Shown: in pieces, positions 9,558-18,645 of the stretch
Layout: the number at the start of each line of letters is the position of its first letter
Numbering within the stretch: the first letter of the stretch is position 1
NCBI RefSeq assembly: GCF_024213375.1
Contig: NZ_JANAVJ010000003.1
Coordinates: 62,001-126,000, forward strand
Direction: 5' to 3'
DNA from: Paenibacillus sp. MZ04-78.2
Lineage (GTDB): Bacteria; Bacillota; Bacilli; Paenibacillales; NBRC-103111
DNA: 64,000 nucleotides
The notes under the pieces: model-generated
Told to the model about the DNA's origin: nothing
The model's database searches: none
What the model saw: only the letters and a program-made list of their open reading frames with translations
Position numbers and translations under genes: made by a program

Positions 9558-10613
9558 ATGCCTACACTGAAAGATATCGCAGACCGCGTCGGCGTGTCCG
9601 TCTCCACGGTGTCCCGCGTCTTGGCCAACGACGCCAACCGGACCGTGAATACCGCAACCAAGCAAAAAATATGGGACGTCGCCCGGAAGCTCGGCTATCA
9701 GATCAAATCGTCCGGCAACGGAGGCAGAGTGACGCGAGGCATCGGCTGTGTCGTTTCAACGCTTCAGAACCGCCACTATCACCCTTACTTCTCGGTCATT
9801 TGCGACGGCATTGACAAAGAGCTGGCCAAGCACGGCTATAAAGTCGCCTTCACGTATACGCAGGAAGAGCTGAAAAAGCCGGAAATGTTGAAGCATGCCG
9901 TTCAGGACAGCCAGGTCGAGGGCTTGATCGTCATCGAGGGCATCGAGGCCAAATTATACAACCATCTGAAAAAGCATGTGCGCAATATCGTCGGCATCGA
10001 CGTTTCGGACCCCGACATTCCAACGATATCGTACGACCGGGTGGAAGCGGCGCGGCAGGCCGTCTATCATCTGATCGAACAAGGCCACCGCGACATTTTG
10101 TTTATCGGAGGCACCGGACACTCTGGGAAATTCGAGAGGGAGAAGCGCTACCGGGGGTACCGGACGGCTTTGGAGCAGGCGGGGCTGCAACTTCGGGCGC
10201 AGCGGGTCATCGACGCCGGATGGGAGCCGAACAACGCGTATCAGCTCATGCTGCGGTATTTGGACGAGCACGTCGAAGAGTTACCGACGGCGGTTTTTGC
10301 CGCAAGCGACATGATGGCGATGGCGGCGATGCGGGCGATTGCCGAGAAAGGTTACCGCATGCCGAGCGAGTTCGCCATCGTCGGCTTCAACGATAATGAA
10401 CCGTCGCGCTACACGAATCCGCCGCTGTCCACAATCCATATTCCGACGTACGAGATCGGCGTTGTTGCCGCAAGAACGATGCTGCAATGCATCCGCGATC
10501 CGTACCCGCTTCCGATCAAAATTTTGGTGCCGTTCGAGCCGATGTTCCGTCAATCGAGCGAATGGATACTGCCGGGTGAAGCTGCCCACAACAACAAAAG
10601 GACAGCCGAGTGA
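9558..10613 (+). CDS. LacI-family transcriptional regulator
   Basis: A 351-residue repressor. The N-terminal helix-turn-helix TLKDIADRVGVSVSTVSRVL is classical LacI, with a hinge near residue 55. Residues from about 65 form a periplasmic-binding-protein-like effector domain (GLIVIEGI, IVGIDVSDPDIP, ILFIGGTG, AIVGFNDNEPSRY, LSTIHIP). The start is the ATG aligned with the conserved MPTLKDIA opening; upstream codons belong to the promoter region. No sugar transport or catabolic gene lies beside it, so its regulon is unknown. A palindrome over its own promoter suggests autorepression. Confidence 0.9.
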   Translation: MPTLKDIADRVGVSVSTVSRVLANDANRTVNTATKQKIWDVARKLGYQIKSSGNGGRVTRGIGCVVSTLQNRHYHPYFSVICDGIDKELAKHGYKVAFTYTQEELKKPEMLKHAVQDSQVEGLIVIEGIEAKLYNHLKKHVRNIVGIDVSDPDIPTISYDRVEAARQAVYHLIEQGHRDILFIGGTGHSGKFEREKRYRGYRTALEQAGLQLRAQRVIDAGWEPNNAYQLMLRYLDEHVEELPTAVFAASDMMAMAAMRAIAEKGYRMPSEFAIVGFNDNEPSRYTNPPLSTIHIPTYEIGVVAARTMLQCIRDPYPLPIKILVPFEPMFRQSSEWILPGEAAHNNKRTAE

Positions 10614-10645
10614 ACTTCCGCCCGGTCTGTCCTTTATCTTTTATA
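10597..10645 (+). terminator. Terminator of the LacI-family gene
   Basis: AAAGGACAGCCG pairs with CGGTCTGTCCTTT across a 17-19 base loop, followed by ATCTTTTAT. The left arm begins before the stop codon, so the hairpin overlaps the end of the coding region. Confidence 0.65.
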
Positions 10646-10820
10646 TCGCTTTAATGCGATAACACCGGCTCCCGCTTTTCCATGGGGCCAGTCCATCCGG
10701 GAGAAGCCGAGCATCTGCCGGCTAGAACAAGCAAACCATTCCCTTCAAGCTTCGGATCATTCCCAAGCGCCGACATCGGCTAAGATCATTATGACAAAGC
10801 TGCTTGGTTACATCTCCGGC

Positions 10821-12266
10821 TTACAAGATCGGCGACAGCAGCCGGGTGACCGACTCTCGCGCGCGGTGAAAGCGGGGACGGCTGTAATACCGCTCCAGCG
10901 TCAATTCCGTACAGTGCTTCAAATCGTGCTCAAATATTTTTTTCAGCTTCGATACGGTCTTTCCTCCGTATATTAAGGCATTGACTTCAAAATTGAGCTT
11001 GAAGCTGCGGATATCGATATTGGCCGTTCCGACGGAACCAACCTTGCCGTCAGCCACGATCGTCTTGGCATGTATGAAGCCCCGGTGATACAGGTAACAC
11101 TTGACACCGACATCGAGCAGATCGCCCAAATACGAGAACGACGCCCAGTACACGATTTTATGGTCGGGTACGGCAGGAAGCATAATTTTGATGTCGACCC
11201 CGGATAACGCGGCCATCTTCAACGCGTTCAGCAGACTTTCGTCGGGAATAAAATATGGCGTCTGCAAATAAACGGACTCCTTGGCGGAGTTGATCACTTT
11301 AATATAGGCGTTCTTGATCTGCTCCCGGTCGTTGTTGGGCCCGCTAGACAAAATTTGCACCCCTGCTTCCCCCTCGTGAGGCGGCAAGGGGAAATACTCC
11401 TCGATTCGGTTCAGCTTGATTCGCGAAGCCAGATTCCAATCCATAATAAACTGCGCCTGCATCTGCAGGACGGAGCTGCCTTCGATTCGCAGATGCGTAT
11501 CCCGCCACGGGCCGAATCTTGAATCCAACCCCAGATATTCGTCTCCAACATTAAAGCCGCCGATGTATCCGCACGTTCCGTCGATAATCGCCAGCTTCCG
11601 GTGATTCCGGAAGTTCAAACGCATGTTCACATACGGAATGCGCGATGGGAAGAAGGCGCATGCCTGTCCGCCCGTCGCCAGAAGCGGCTTGAAGAAATGC
11701 TTGGATAATCCGGCGCACCCGATATCGTCGTATAAAAAACGCACCTGCACGCCTTCCTTTGCCTTTTCGCTGAGCGCGGCGATCAGCTTCCGGCCCAATC
11801 CGTCGTCCCGAACGATGTAGTACATCAGATGAATGTGATGCTTCGCCCCGGCAATCGTCTCGAAGAGCGAGTCGAATTTGCGGTTGCCTTCCGTAAAAAT
11901 ATTAATCCGGTTATCCTGTGTAAAAAAGGCGTAGCCGTTCTGCAAATTCATATAAATCATATCGTGGTAATCGGCCATGAACGGATCGTGGAATTCAATC
12001 CGGCGCAGGGCGACCGTTTCAATCTGCTTCTCTACCAATCGCGCTATGGTATGCAGCTGCTCTTCCTGCGCTTTATAAATTTTGCGCTTGCTGAGGTTTT
12101 GCCCGAACAGCAAATAGGCGATGAATCCGATCCCCGGTAAAAACAGCAGGACCATCAACCACGCCCACGTAACTCCGATATTTCGTCGCTCCAGGAAGAT
12201 GACGGCAAACGCAAACATGATATTGATAAACGAAAGCATGAAGTATAATTTTCCGAAGATGCTCAA
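10821..12266 (-). CDS. cls: Cardiolipin synthase (phospholipase D family)
   Basis: About 481 residues, the usual length for Bacillales cardiolipin synthases, which condense two phosphatidylglycerol molecules at the membrane. Two N-terminal membrane segments (about 8-28 and 36-56) precede two phospholipase D motifs: HRKLAIIDG with GGFNVGDEYLG, and HAKTIVADG with GTANIDIRSF. Both catalytic H-x-K pairs are intact. I chose TTG 12266 because AAGGTGG precedes it at 8 bases and it gives the standard length. GTG 12287 is a reasonable alternative. The frame stays open to 12428 but that extension is unlike the family. It is transcribed divergently from the nitroreductase gene. Confidence 0.9.
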   Translation of the reverse strand: MSIFGKLYFMLSFINIMFAFAVIFLERRNIGVTWAWLMVLLFLPGIGFIAYLLFGQNLSKRKIYKAQEEQLHTIARLVEKQIETVALRRIEFHDPFMADYHDMIYMNLQNGYAFFTQDNRINIFTEGNRKFDSLFETIAGAKHHIHLMYYIVRDDGLGRKLIAALSEKAKEGVQVRFLYDDIGCAGLSKHFFKPLLATGGQACAFFPSRIPYVNMRLNFRNHRKLAIIDGTCGYIGGFNVGDEYLGLDSRFGPWRDTHLRIEGSSVLQMQAQFIMDWNLASRIKLNRIEEYFPLPPHEGEAGVQILSSGPNNDREQIKNAYIKVINSAKESVYLQTPYFIPDESLLNALKMAALSGVDIKIMLPAVPDHKIVYWASFSYLGDLLDVGVKCYLYHRGFIHAKTIVADGKVGSVGTANIDIRSFKLNFEVNALIYGGKTVSKLKKIFEHDLKHCTELTLERYYSRPRFHRARESVTRLLSPIL

Positions 12267-12458
12267 GTTGCCAGCCACCTTTTTCACTGCCCAGCGGACC
12301 TTAATGGTTCTCTCATTGTAGCATTGGGCCTTGTCCGAGGCAACCGGCAGGAGCTGTAGCTGCGGATTTGAAAACATGCCGGAAAAAGCATACAATAATC
12401 GTTGATCATCATTCATTACTATCATCATTTATCGGACCGTTTTGGAGGAGTGGAACTC

Positions 12459-13022
12459 ATGAACCATACGATTGCGGAAGCACTGCGCCGCCGTAGAGCC
12501 GTGCGCAATTTTCAAACCCGTGAAGTCGAAACGGAAAAGATCGAACAGCTGCTGGAGGCCGCGACTTCAGCGCCGAACGACCGGCTTAGGGAGCCGTGGC
12601 ACTTCTATGTGGTACGGGGCGAGGCCAAGGAGCGCTACACCGAGCTGGCGCTTGCCTTCCTGCAGGAGCGGTTTCCTACGAAGCCGGAGCTGGTCGAAGC
12701 TTCCATGACCGCGGTCCGGAACACGCCGCTTCTTATTATTGTTGCGTCGGATGTCGTGCCGGGCGATGCGGAAGCTTCCGAGGACAACGAATACGCCGTC
12801 GCCTGCGCCATCCATTCCATGTGGCTCGCGGCCGGCGAGCTTGGCCTTGGGATGGTTTGGAGAACCCGGGGCGTCGGCTTGGTCCGGGACGAACGGCTTC
12901 GCCGTTTTGTAGGCGCGACGGAAGGGCAAAAAATCATAGCCACGCTTTGCATAGGCTATCCCGAAGGCGAAACTGCGCCGACGAAGCGAACGCCGTTCGC
13001 CGATAAAACCACATGGCTTTAA
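12459..13022 (+). CDS. Nitroreductase-family flavoprotein
   Basis: A 187-residue member of the FMN-dependent nitroreductase fold (YdjA/YodC type), probably reducing quinone or nitro substrates with NAD(P)H. It shows the N-terminal RRRAVRNF motif that binds FMN phosphate, the ATSAPNDRLREPWHFYVV segment, and a late glycine-rich AAGELGLGMVWRT. The ATG is preceded by GGAGGAG, which favours this start over an upstream frame. It ends just before the terminator at 13033-13081. The natural substrate is unknown. Confidence 0.87.
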   Translation: MNHTIAEALRRRRAVRNFQTREVETEKIEQLLEAATSAPNDRLREPWHFYVVRGEAKERYTELALAFLQERFPTKPELVEASMTAVRNTPLLIIVASDVVPGDAEASEDNEYAVACAIHSMWLAAGELGLGMVWRTRGVGLVRDERLRRFVGATEGQKIIATLCIGYPEGETAPTKRTPFADKTTWL

Positions 13023-13032
13023 TCTGAATCGC

Positions 13033-13081
13033 AAAAAGGACGTGCCCCATGCTTTTATAGCATGTGGACACGTCCTTTTTT
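13033..13081. terminator. Bidirectional terminator between convergent genes
   Basis: AAAAAGGACGTG pairs with CACGTCCTTTTT, with an inner CATGC/GCATG stem. T-runs on both sides serve the nitroreductase gene (+) and the MOSC gene (-). Confidence 0.9.
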
Positions 13082-13111
13082 CATGAAGCCGAAGCCGCCA
13101 GATCCGGCTCC

Positions 13112-13789
13112 TTAGGCTTGACCGGTCAACCGTTCCTTCGTATCGGTTTCGATGCCGCCCAGCCGTTTATCGAACGTTTTACGCCAGCTGTCGGACAACC
13201 GATCAACGGCCAGCATAGCGCGCATTCCTTCTAAGTTTTGCTTCTCATGATGCATCATACGGTTGGCGAACGTAACCGTTCTGCCGTTCAGATGACGTTC
13301 CAGCAAGATGAGCTCGTCTCCTGCGGCGACGTTCCCTTCCTGCAGCACCCGGAAGTAATAGCCGGTATAGCCGGTGTTCTGCACCCAGAGCGGCAGCTCG
13401 GGCACACCATATTTAACCGACAGCTTGAAGCACGGCTGCCGCGGCTGGCTGACCTGCAAGACGGCCCCGCCCGCCTGGAACGTATCCCCGATACAGACGT
13501 CGTCTTCCAGCAAGCCCTGCGTCGTCAGATTTTCTCCGAATGCGCCGTATTGCAGCTCTCTTCCGAGGCGCTCGGTCCAATAAGCATAATGCTCGTAAGG
13601 ATAGACGCACACCGCTTTGTCCTTACCGCCATGATGCACAAGATCCGCCTGTCCGTCCCCGTCGAAATTCAGAGAAGACAGGAACACCTCGCCCGCGACC
13701 GGATGCTTGTAAATGCCCGTAGACACTTCTTTTTTCTCAAACGGAACGGATTGCGGTCTGCCTACATTGAGAGAAACAATCTTGATCAT
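13112..13789 (-). CDS. MOSC domain protein (YiiM-like)
   Basis: A 225-residue MOSC-domain protein, a fold related to the molybdenum cofactor sulfurase C-terminus. Visible signatures are the opening IVSLNVGRPQ, HHGGKDKAVCVYPYEHY, GAFGENLTT and the conserved Cys in VSQPRQPCFKLS. YiiM relatives carry sulfur or molybdenum-cofactor-linked reactions such as 6-N-hydroxylaminopurine detoxification; whether that applies here is inference. It converges on the nitroreductase gene and shares its terminator. GGAG sits 12 bases before the ATG. Confidence 0.88.
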   Translation of the reverse strand: MIKIVSLNVGRPQSVPFEKKEVSTGIYKHPVAGEVFLSSLNFDGDGQADLVHHGGKDKAVCVYPYEHYAYWTERLGRELQYGAFGENLTTQGLLEDDVCIGDTFQAGGAVLQVSQPRQPCFKLSVKYGVPELPLWVQNTGYTGYYFRVLQEGNVAAGDELILLERHLNGRTVTFANRMMHHEKQNLEGMRAMLAVDRLSDSWRKTFDKRLGGIETDTKERLTGQA

Positions 13790-13906
13790 CCTCTGTTCCA
13801 GCTCCTGCCATCGGAAATTGCATTATTCAATTCACTATACAGGAAAATACGCCGGTATAAAAGAACCAATCAAGGCGTAATGTAGAGCATTCCTGTTCCC
13901 AAGCGG

Positions 13907-15298
13907 TCAGCCAGCGAACGTTTTGTAAAGCAGGTATATGTTCAAGACGGCGATAAAGATCGCGACAATCCACGATAAGACCGTAAGCCACGGAGCGTTG
14001 ACGAACTCGCCCATTTTTTTCTTGTCGCTCGTAAACTTAACGAGAGGGATGACGGCGAACGCCAGTTGGAACGATAAGATAACTTGGCTAAGAATAAGCA
14101 GCTTCGCCGTCCCGCTCTCTCCCGCAATAGCCGTGACGATGACGGCAGGGATGACCGCGATGAGCCGCGTGATCAAGCGGCGCAGCCAGGAAGGCATCCG
14201 GAAGTTGAGAAAGCCTTCCATGACGATCTGCCCGGCCAGCGTTCCGGTTAACGTCGAGTTTTGTCCGGAGGCCAGAAGCGCTACACCGAATAAAATACTT
14301 CCGAGGGCGGTTCCCAGCAGCGGTGTCAACAATTGATAAGCGTCGTTGATTTCCGCCACTTTGGTTAAGCCTGCCCGGTGAAATGTCGCAGCCGACAAGA
14401 TCAGAATCGCCGCATTAATGAATAACGCGAAAAACAAAGCGATAGTCGAGTCCCAAGTGGCGTATTTGATCGCCTGCCGCTTCCCGGCCGTCGTCTGCTC
14501 GAATTGGCGCGTTTGCACGATCGACGAATGAAGGTACAGGTTATGCGGCATAACGGTCGCGCCCAGTATTCCAATGGCAATGTACAGCATCGCCGGATTG
14601 GTGACGATCTGCGTCGTCGGAACGAACCCGCGGGCGATGCCGCCGATGTCCGGCTTGGACAAAAAGATTTCGACCGCGAAGCAGGCGCCGATCGTCGCGA
14701 TCAGCACGATCACCAACGTTTCGATGTATCGGAAGCCTTTGTTTTGCAGCAGCAGCACAAGCAGCACGTCCAACACGGTGATTATGACCCCGTACAGCAG
14801 CGGGATGCCGAACAGCAGCTGCAGCGCTATGGCGGTGCCGATCACCTCGGCCAGATCGCACGCCGCAATAGCCAGCTCGCACAGCACCCACAGCATCATC
14901 GAGACCGGCTTGCTGTAATGGTCGCGGCATGCTTGGGCAAGATCCCGCCCGGTGACGATTCCGAGCTTTCCGGCAAGCGCCTGCAGCAGGATCGCCATCA
15001 GATTCGAGATCAAAATGACCGATAGCAGCGAATAACCGAACAAGGAGCCTCCAGCAATATCCGTAGCCCAGTTCCCCGGGTCCATATACCCTACGGCAAC
15101 CAAGTAACCAGGTCCGGCAAAAGCCAGAAACTTTTTGATCCAGCTTCCGTTCTTCGGGATTTTCAAGGAACGATATACTTCAGGCAGCGAATGCTGCGTT
15201 CTTTCCAATCTCCAGCCGCTGCCGTTCTCCGTACGCTCTTTTTTTTCTGCTCTCGGGCTTTGTTCGACTCTCGTTTGTACTCCCAGTTCTTCGCTCAT
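13907..15298 (-). CDS. mntH: Nramp-family Mn2+/metal:H+ symporter
   Basis: A 463-residue integral membrane transporter importing Mn2+ (and Fe2+) with protons. The first transmembrane helix carries the DPGN metal-binding motif ([15 protein letters not shown]) and helix 6 carries [13 protein letters not shown] with the MPH motif. About eleven hydrophobic segments can be counted. The first 50 residues are a hydrophilic cytoplasmic tail. Expression is likely Mn-repressed: a possible MntR operator lies about 90-110 bases upstream. It is transcribed alone; the MOSC gene follows after 117 bases with no clear terminator between. Confidence 0.95.
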   Translation of the reverse strand: MSEELGVQTRVEQSPRAEKKERTENGSGWRLERTQHSLPEVYRSLKIPKNGSWIKKFLAFAGPGYLVAVGYMDPGNWATDIAGGSLFGYSLLSVILISNLMAILLQALAGKLGIVTGRDLAQACRDHYSKPVSMMLWVLCELAIAACDLAEVIGTAIALQLLFGIPLLYGVIITVLDVLLVLLLQNKGFRYIETLVIVLIATIGACFAVEIFLSKPDIGGIARGFVPTTQIVTNPAMLYIAIGILGATVMPHNLYLHSSIVQTRQFEQTTAGKRQAIKYATWDSTIALFFALFINAAILILSAATFHRAGLTKVAEINDAYQLLTPLLGTALGSILFGVALLASGQNSTLTGTLAGQIVMEGFLNFRMPSWLRRLITRLIAVIPAVIVTAIAGESGTAKLLILSQVILSFQLAFAVIPLVKFTSDKKKMGEFVNAPWLTVLSWIVAIFIAVLNIYLLYKTFAG

Positions 15299-15639
15299 CG
15301 TTCACACCTCAATCTATATAAATTCCAGCAATAAGATGCCTCAGTCAAAAAATGATGTCATAAACTAACATTCATGTCCCAGGCTAAATTTGTTGTCCTA
15401 ATGCAACTTTTGGATTAAAAAAATAGTCTTGGAAAATACTATTCAGAACAAAATAATTCTATACTAAAAATTTTACTCGTCTATTCATTTTCGTCAAGAA
15501 TTATTTTTTAGGAGGCGCGGCGGGGATAAAGCCTGAACGGAGAATCTAGCGGGAATACATTCGCAGGACGGCGCATATCGTAGGAAACAGCGTTCCATTG
15601 GCGGGGCGACCATTGAAAGCGAAAGGGTTGGATGAGACG
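15299..15639. promoter_or_regulatory. Intergenic region with candidate MntR operator
   Basis: This AT-rich gap separates mntH from a divergent small gene. On the minus strand GTTGCATTAGGACAAC (15406-15391) is an imperfect palindrome inside AAA...TTT flanks, resembling MntR boxes. It lies just downstream of a weak -35/-10 pair (TTGTTC, 17 bases, GACTAT), a position suited to repression. I see no gene or RNA in the rest of the gap. Confidence 0.4.
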
Positions 15640-15861
15640 ATGTGGGAAAGCGTGCTAAAAAAAGACCAGTTCGAGATTCAGATGAATCCGACATACAAGT
15701 CGATCCTGTTTCAGGTTTCGGATACTGCAGGGGCGGACGGCAAACCGGAGTTGATGTTGAACCAGGCCGAGCTATTCGAACTGCTGCACGCCTTTCTGGC
15801 GATTAACCGCTCCTTTAACAAGGAGACTATGTACTATGAAGAAGGGCCTGACGGCGCCTGA
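15640..15861 (+). CDS. Small conserved-looking protein of unknown function
   Basis: About 73 residues, acidic, with no signal peptide or membrane segment. The composition looks like a folded cytosolic protein (FEIQMNPTYKSILFQVSD, then a Leu-rich helix LNQAELFELLHAFLAINRSF). The start is uncertain: ATG 15640 has GGATGAG very close and AAAGGG 12 bases away, while in-frame TTG codons at 15598 and 15613 are also possible. It is divergent from mntH and ends directly before the glgA terminator. I do not recognise the family. Confidence 0.6.
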   Translation: MWESVLKKDQFEIQMNPTYKSILFQVSDTAGADGKPELMLNQAELFELLHAFLAINRSFNKETMYYEEGPDGA

Positions 15862-15863
15862 TC

Positions 15864-15912
15864 AAAAAAAGAAGGCCGGGTACGCGCACATGCAAGGCGC
15901 TGCCCGGCCTTC
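15864..15912 (-). terminator. Terminator of the glycogen operon
   Basis: On the minus strand GGCCGGGC and CCCGGCC arms are followed by TTCTTTTTTT. It lies about 30 bases past the glgA stop and just beyond the stop of the small gene on the other strand. Confidence 0.85.
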
Positions 15913-15943
15913 CTCCATTTGGACGAAGATGCTGGTTCGCTCA

Positions 15944-17386
15944 CTACTCCACTTCGGATGCCATCACCAGTTGACGATACAAGTCAGCATACTGCTGAGC
16001 CGATTTGTGCCAGCTGAAATCTTTTTTCCTGATGTTGTTCATCAGGTTCGTCCATACGCCCGGCTCCCGATATAACCGGACGGCGCGTTCGATCGTGAAC
16101 AGCATGTCATGGGCGTTATAATTCGCAAAGCTGAAGCCGGTCCCTTCCCCGGTCGTTTCGTTATAAGGCTCCACGGTATCCCGCAGCCCGCCGGTCTCGC
16201 GGACGATCGGGACGGAATGGTACCGCATCGCAATAAGCTGGCCGATCCCGCACGGCTCGAACAGCGAGGGCATCAAGAACAGATCCGACCCGGCATAAAT
16301 TTGGCGGGCCAGCGCTTCGTCGAACAAAATTTGCGCCGACAGCTTGTCCGGAAACGTACCGGCAGCCCAGCGGAACAGGTTCTCGAACCGCTCCTCTCCG
16401 GTACCCAGCACGACCCACTGCGCGTCAAGCGCCATCAGCTCGGCGATCACCCGGTCGATGAGCGCAAGCCCCTTCTGGTCGACCAGGCGCGTTACCAGCG
16501 CGATCAACGGCACATCCTTGTCAACCGGCAAGCCCAGCCGCTCCTGCAACTTCAGCTTGTTCGCCTGCTTCTTCGCATAAGAATCCCGATAGTTGACCTC
16601 CAGATGCGGGTCCGTCAGCGGATCGAATTCCTCGTAATCGATCCCGTTCAGTATGCCTTGCAGCCGGCCGCTTTGGCTGCGCAGCAGCTCGTCGAGATGC
16701 TCCCCGTAATACGGCGTCTGGATTTCTTCCGCATACGTCGGGCTCACGGTCGTAATATAATCCGAGTACAGCAAGCCGCCCTTCAGGAAGCTCGCCCCGC
16801 CGTGCATCTCCAGCGCATACCCGTGCAGGTGCTCCTCGCCCAAAGCAAAAAAGTCCTGGAACTGTTCCTTGCCGAAGACGCCCTGGTATTTCAGGTTGTG
16901 AATCGTAACGATCGTTTTGAGATGGGAGAACATCGGCTGATCGCTGAAATGCGCCTTGTACAGCACCGGAATCATACCGGCCTGCCAGTCGTGGCAGTGA
17001 AGCAGGTCCGGCATATAATCGATATGCGGCAGAGCGTCAAGCACCGCGCGGCAGTAGAAGGCGAATCGTTCCGAATCGTCACCGTAGCCGTAGCAGCCCT
17101 TGCGCCGGAAATAATATTCGTTGTCGACAAAATAGAACGTGATCCCGTCATGCTCCAGCTTCTGGATGCCGCAGTATAAGTTTCTCCAACCCATCCGGAG
17201 AGTAAAGGAAGCGACGGTTTCCATCTGCTCCGTGAAACGTGCCGGAATGTCCTCGTACTTGGGCAGGATGACCCGGACGTCGATCCCCTGCTTCGCCAGC
17301 TCCTTAGGCAGCGAGCCGATGACATCGGCAAGTCCTCCCGTTTTGACAAAAGGCACGGCTTCCGACGCGGCAAGTAACACTTTCAT
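15944..17386 (-). CDS. glgA: Glycogen synthase (ADP-glucose)
   Basis: A 480-residue GT5 glycosyltransferase extending alpha-1,4-glucan from ADP-glucose. The N-terminal KTGGLADV loop binds ADP-glucose. The C-terminal nucleotide-binding half includes LVTRLVDQKG, FLMPSLFEPCGIGQLIAMRY and the catalytic ETGGLRDTV region. ATG 17386 has GGGGGAGG immediately upstream, so the longer open frame is not used. It is the last gene of glgB-glgC-glgD-glgA, 143 bases after glgD. Some clusters continue with glgP; here a terminator follows instead. Confidence 0.95.
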   Translation of the reverse strand: MKVLLAASEAVPFVKTGGLADVIGSLPKELAKQGIDVRVILPKYEDIPARFTEQMETVASFTLRMGWRNLYCGIQKLEHDGITFYFVDNEYYFRRKGCYGYGDDSERFAFYCRAVLDALPHIDYMPDLLHCHDWQAGMIPVLYKAHFSDQPMFSHLKTIVTIHNLKYQGVFGKEQFQDFFALGEEHLHGYALEMHGGASFLKGGLLYSDYITTVSPTYAEEIQTPYYGEHLDELLRSQSGRLQGILNGIDYEEFDPLTDPHLEVNYRDSYAKKQANKLKLQERLGLPVDKDVPLIALVTRLVDQKGLALIDRVIAELMALDAQWVVLGTGEERFENLFRWAAGTFPDKLSAQILFDEALARQIYAGSDLFLMPSLFEPCGIGQLIAMRYHSVPIVRETGGLRDTVEPYNETTGEGTGFSFANYNAHDMLFTIERAVRLYREPGVWTNLMNNIRKKDFSWHKSAQQYADLYRQLVMASEVE

Positions 17387-17529
17387 GGCTTCCTCCCCCT
17401 CCTCGTACAATCCACGGTGAATCAACAAAACCGCTTCGCGAGCGGATCGATCTTCCGTTCGCTGCTTCATCCCGGCCTGCGTTTCTCCGGAATAACTCCG
17501 CCCGCGCCGCTTGTTTTCACCGATATCTA

Positions 17530-18639
17530 TTAAATCACCTTCGTCTTCGAAGCGATAAACGGTGCTTGCTTATCGCCGGTCAGCACGCGGCCGCGGCTGA
17601 TAAACACGTCTTTGTCCAAGATCGCATTCTCGATAATGACATTTTCTTCGATCTCGCAGTTTTGCAGAATGATGCTGTTTTTGACGTACGCGCCTTTGCG
17701 GATTTTGACCCCGCGGAACAAGATGCTGTTCTCCACCTTGCCTTCGATGATGCAGCCGTTGGCGATCAGCGCGTTGCGGGCATGCGCGTTCTCGGTGTAA
17801 CGGGCCGGCGGCTCGTCTTTGACCTTGGTGTAGATCAGGTTCTTCTGGAAGAACAGCTCGCGCCAAAGTTTCGGATTGAGCAACTGCATGCTGTGCTTGT
17901 AGTAGCTTTGGATCGTATTCACTATGCCAGTATGGCCTTCGTGCAGGTAGCCGTAAACGCCCAGCTTATCGACGTTCTTCATAATCCCGTCGCGGACGAG
18001 ATGATCATAGCCTTGGGCGAGGCACGATTCGACCATATCGAGCAGCAGCTCCTTGCTCATCACGTACATTTCCATCGACACGTTATCGGTGCGCAGCCGC
18101 CCCGAATGGTCTTCGATCACCGTCACTTTGCCGTCTTCCTTGACGGCCATCCGGCGGAAGGAGGCGCATTCGTCGTTGTCCGACTTTTTATAGACGACCG
18201 TGATGTCGGCGCCCTTCTCCAAATGGTAATCCAGCACGGCATTGTAGTCGATATTGCAGACGATATGGCTGCGCGAGATGATCACATAATCCTGCCGCCC
18301 GCGGTAAAAGTAATCGCGGTGACTGTAGAACTGGAACAGGTCGCCCCGCGCCAGTCCGGTGTCCCCGTGAAGGACGGCCGGCAGGATGAACAATCCGCCG
18401 CGCTTGCGGTCCAGGTCCCATTCTTTTCCGGACCCGAGATGATCCATCAGGGACCGGTATTTATGCTGCGTGAAGACGGCGACATTCTCAATGCCCGAGT
18501 TCACCATATTGGACAACGTAAAATCGATCAGCCGGTACCTGGCGCCGAACGGCACCGACGCGACGCACCGGGAATAGGTCAGCTCCTCCAAATCGTCCCG
18601 CTCGTTGACAAGATTGATTACGCCCATCATTCGCTTCAT
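17530..18639 (-). CDS. glgD: Glucose-1-phosphate adenylyltransferase, regulatory subunit GlgD
   Basis: A 369-residue paralogue of GlgC. It keeps the nucleotidyltransferase fold (FGARYRLIDFTLSNMVNSGI, WDLDRKRGG) and the C-terminal left-handed beta-helix hexapeptide repeats. Its N-terminus (MMGVINLVNERDDLEEL) lacks the glycine-rich GGxGxRL nucleotide loop of GlgC, as in Bacillus GlgD. It therefore probably acts as a partner that stimulates GlgC rather than a catalyst. AAGGGTG overlaps the end of glgC at 8 bases, and the two genes are 6 bases apart, so translation is coupled. Confidence 0.92.
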   Translation of the reverse strand: MKRMMGVINLVNERDDLEELTYSRCVASVPFGARYRLIDFTLSNMVNSGIENVAVFTQHKYRSLMDHLGSGKEWDLDRKRGGLFILPAVLHGDTGLARGDLFQFYSHRDYFYRGRQDYVIISRSHIVCNIDYNAVLDYHLEKGADITVVYKKSDNDECASFRRMAVKEDGKVTVIEDHSGRLRTDNVSMEMYVMSKELLLDMVESCLAQGYDHLVRDGIMKNVDKLGVYGYLHEGHTGIVNTIQSYYKHSMQLLNPKLWRELFFQKNLIYTKVKDEPPARYTENAHARNALIANGCIIEGKVENSILFRGVKIRKGAYVKNSIILQNCEIEENVIIENAILDKDVFISRGRVLTGDKQAPFIASKTKVI

Positions 18640-18645
18640 GCGGCT

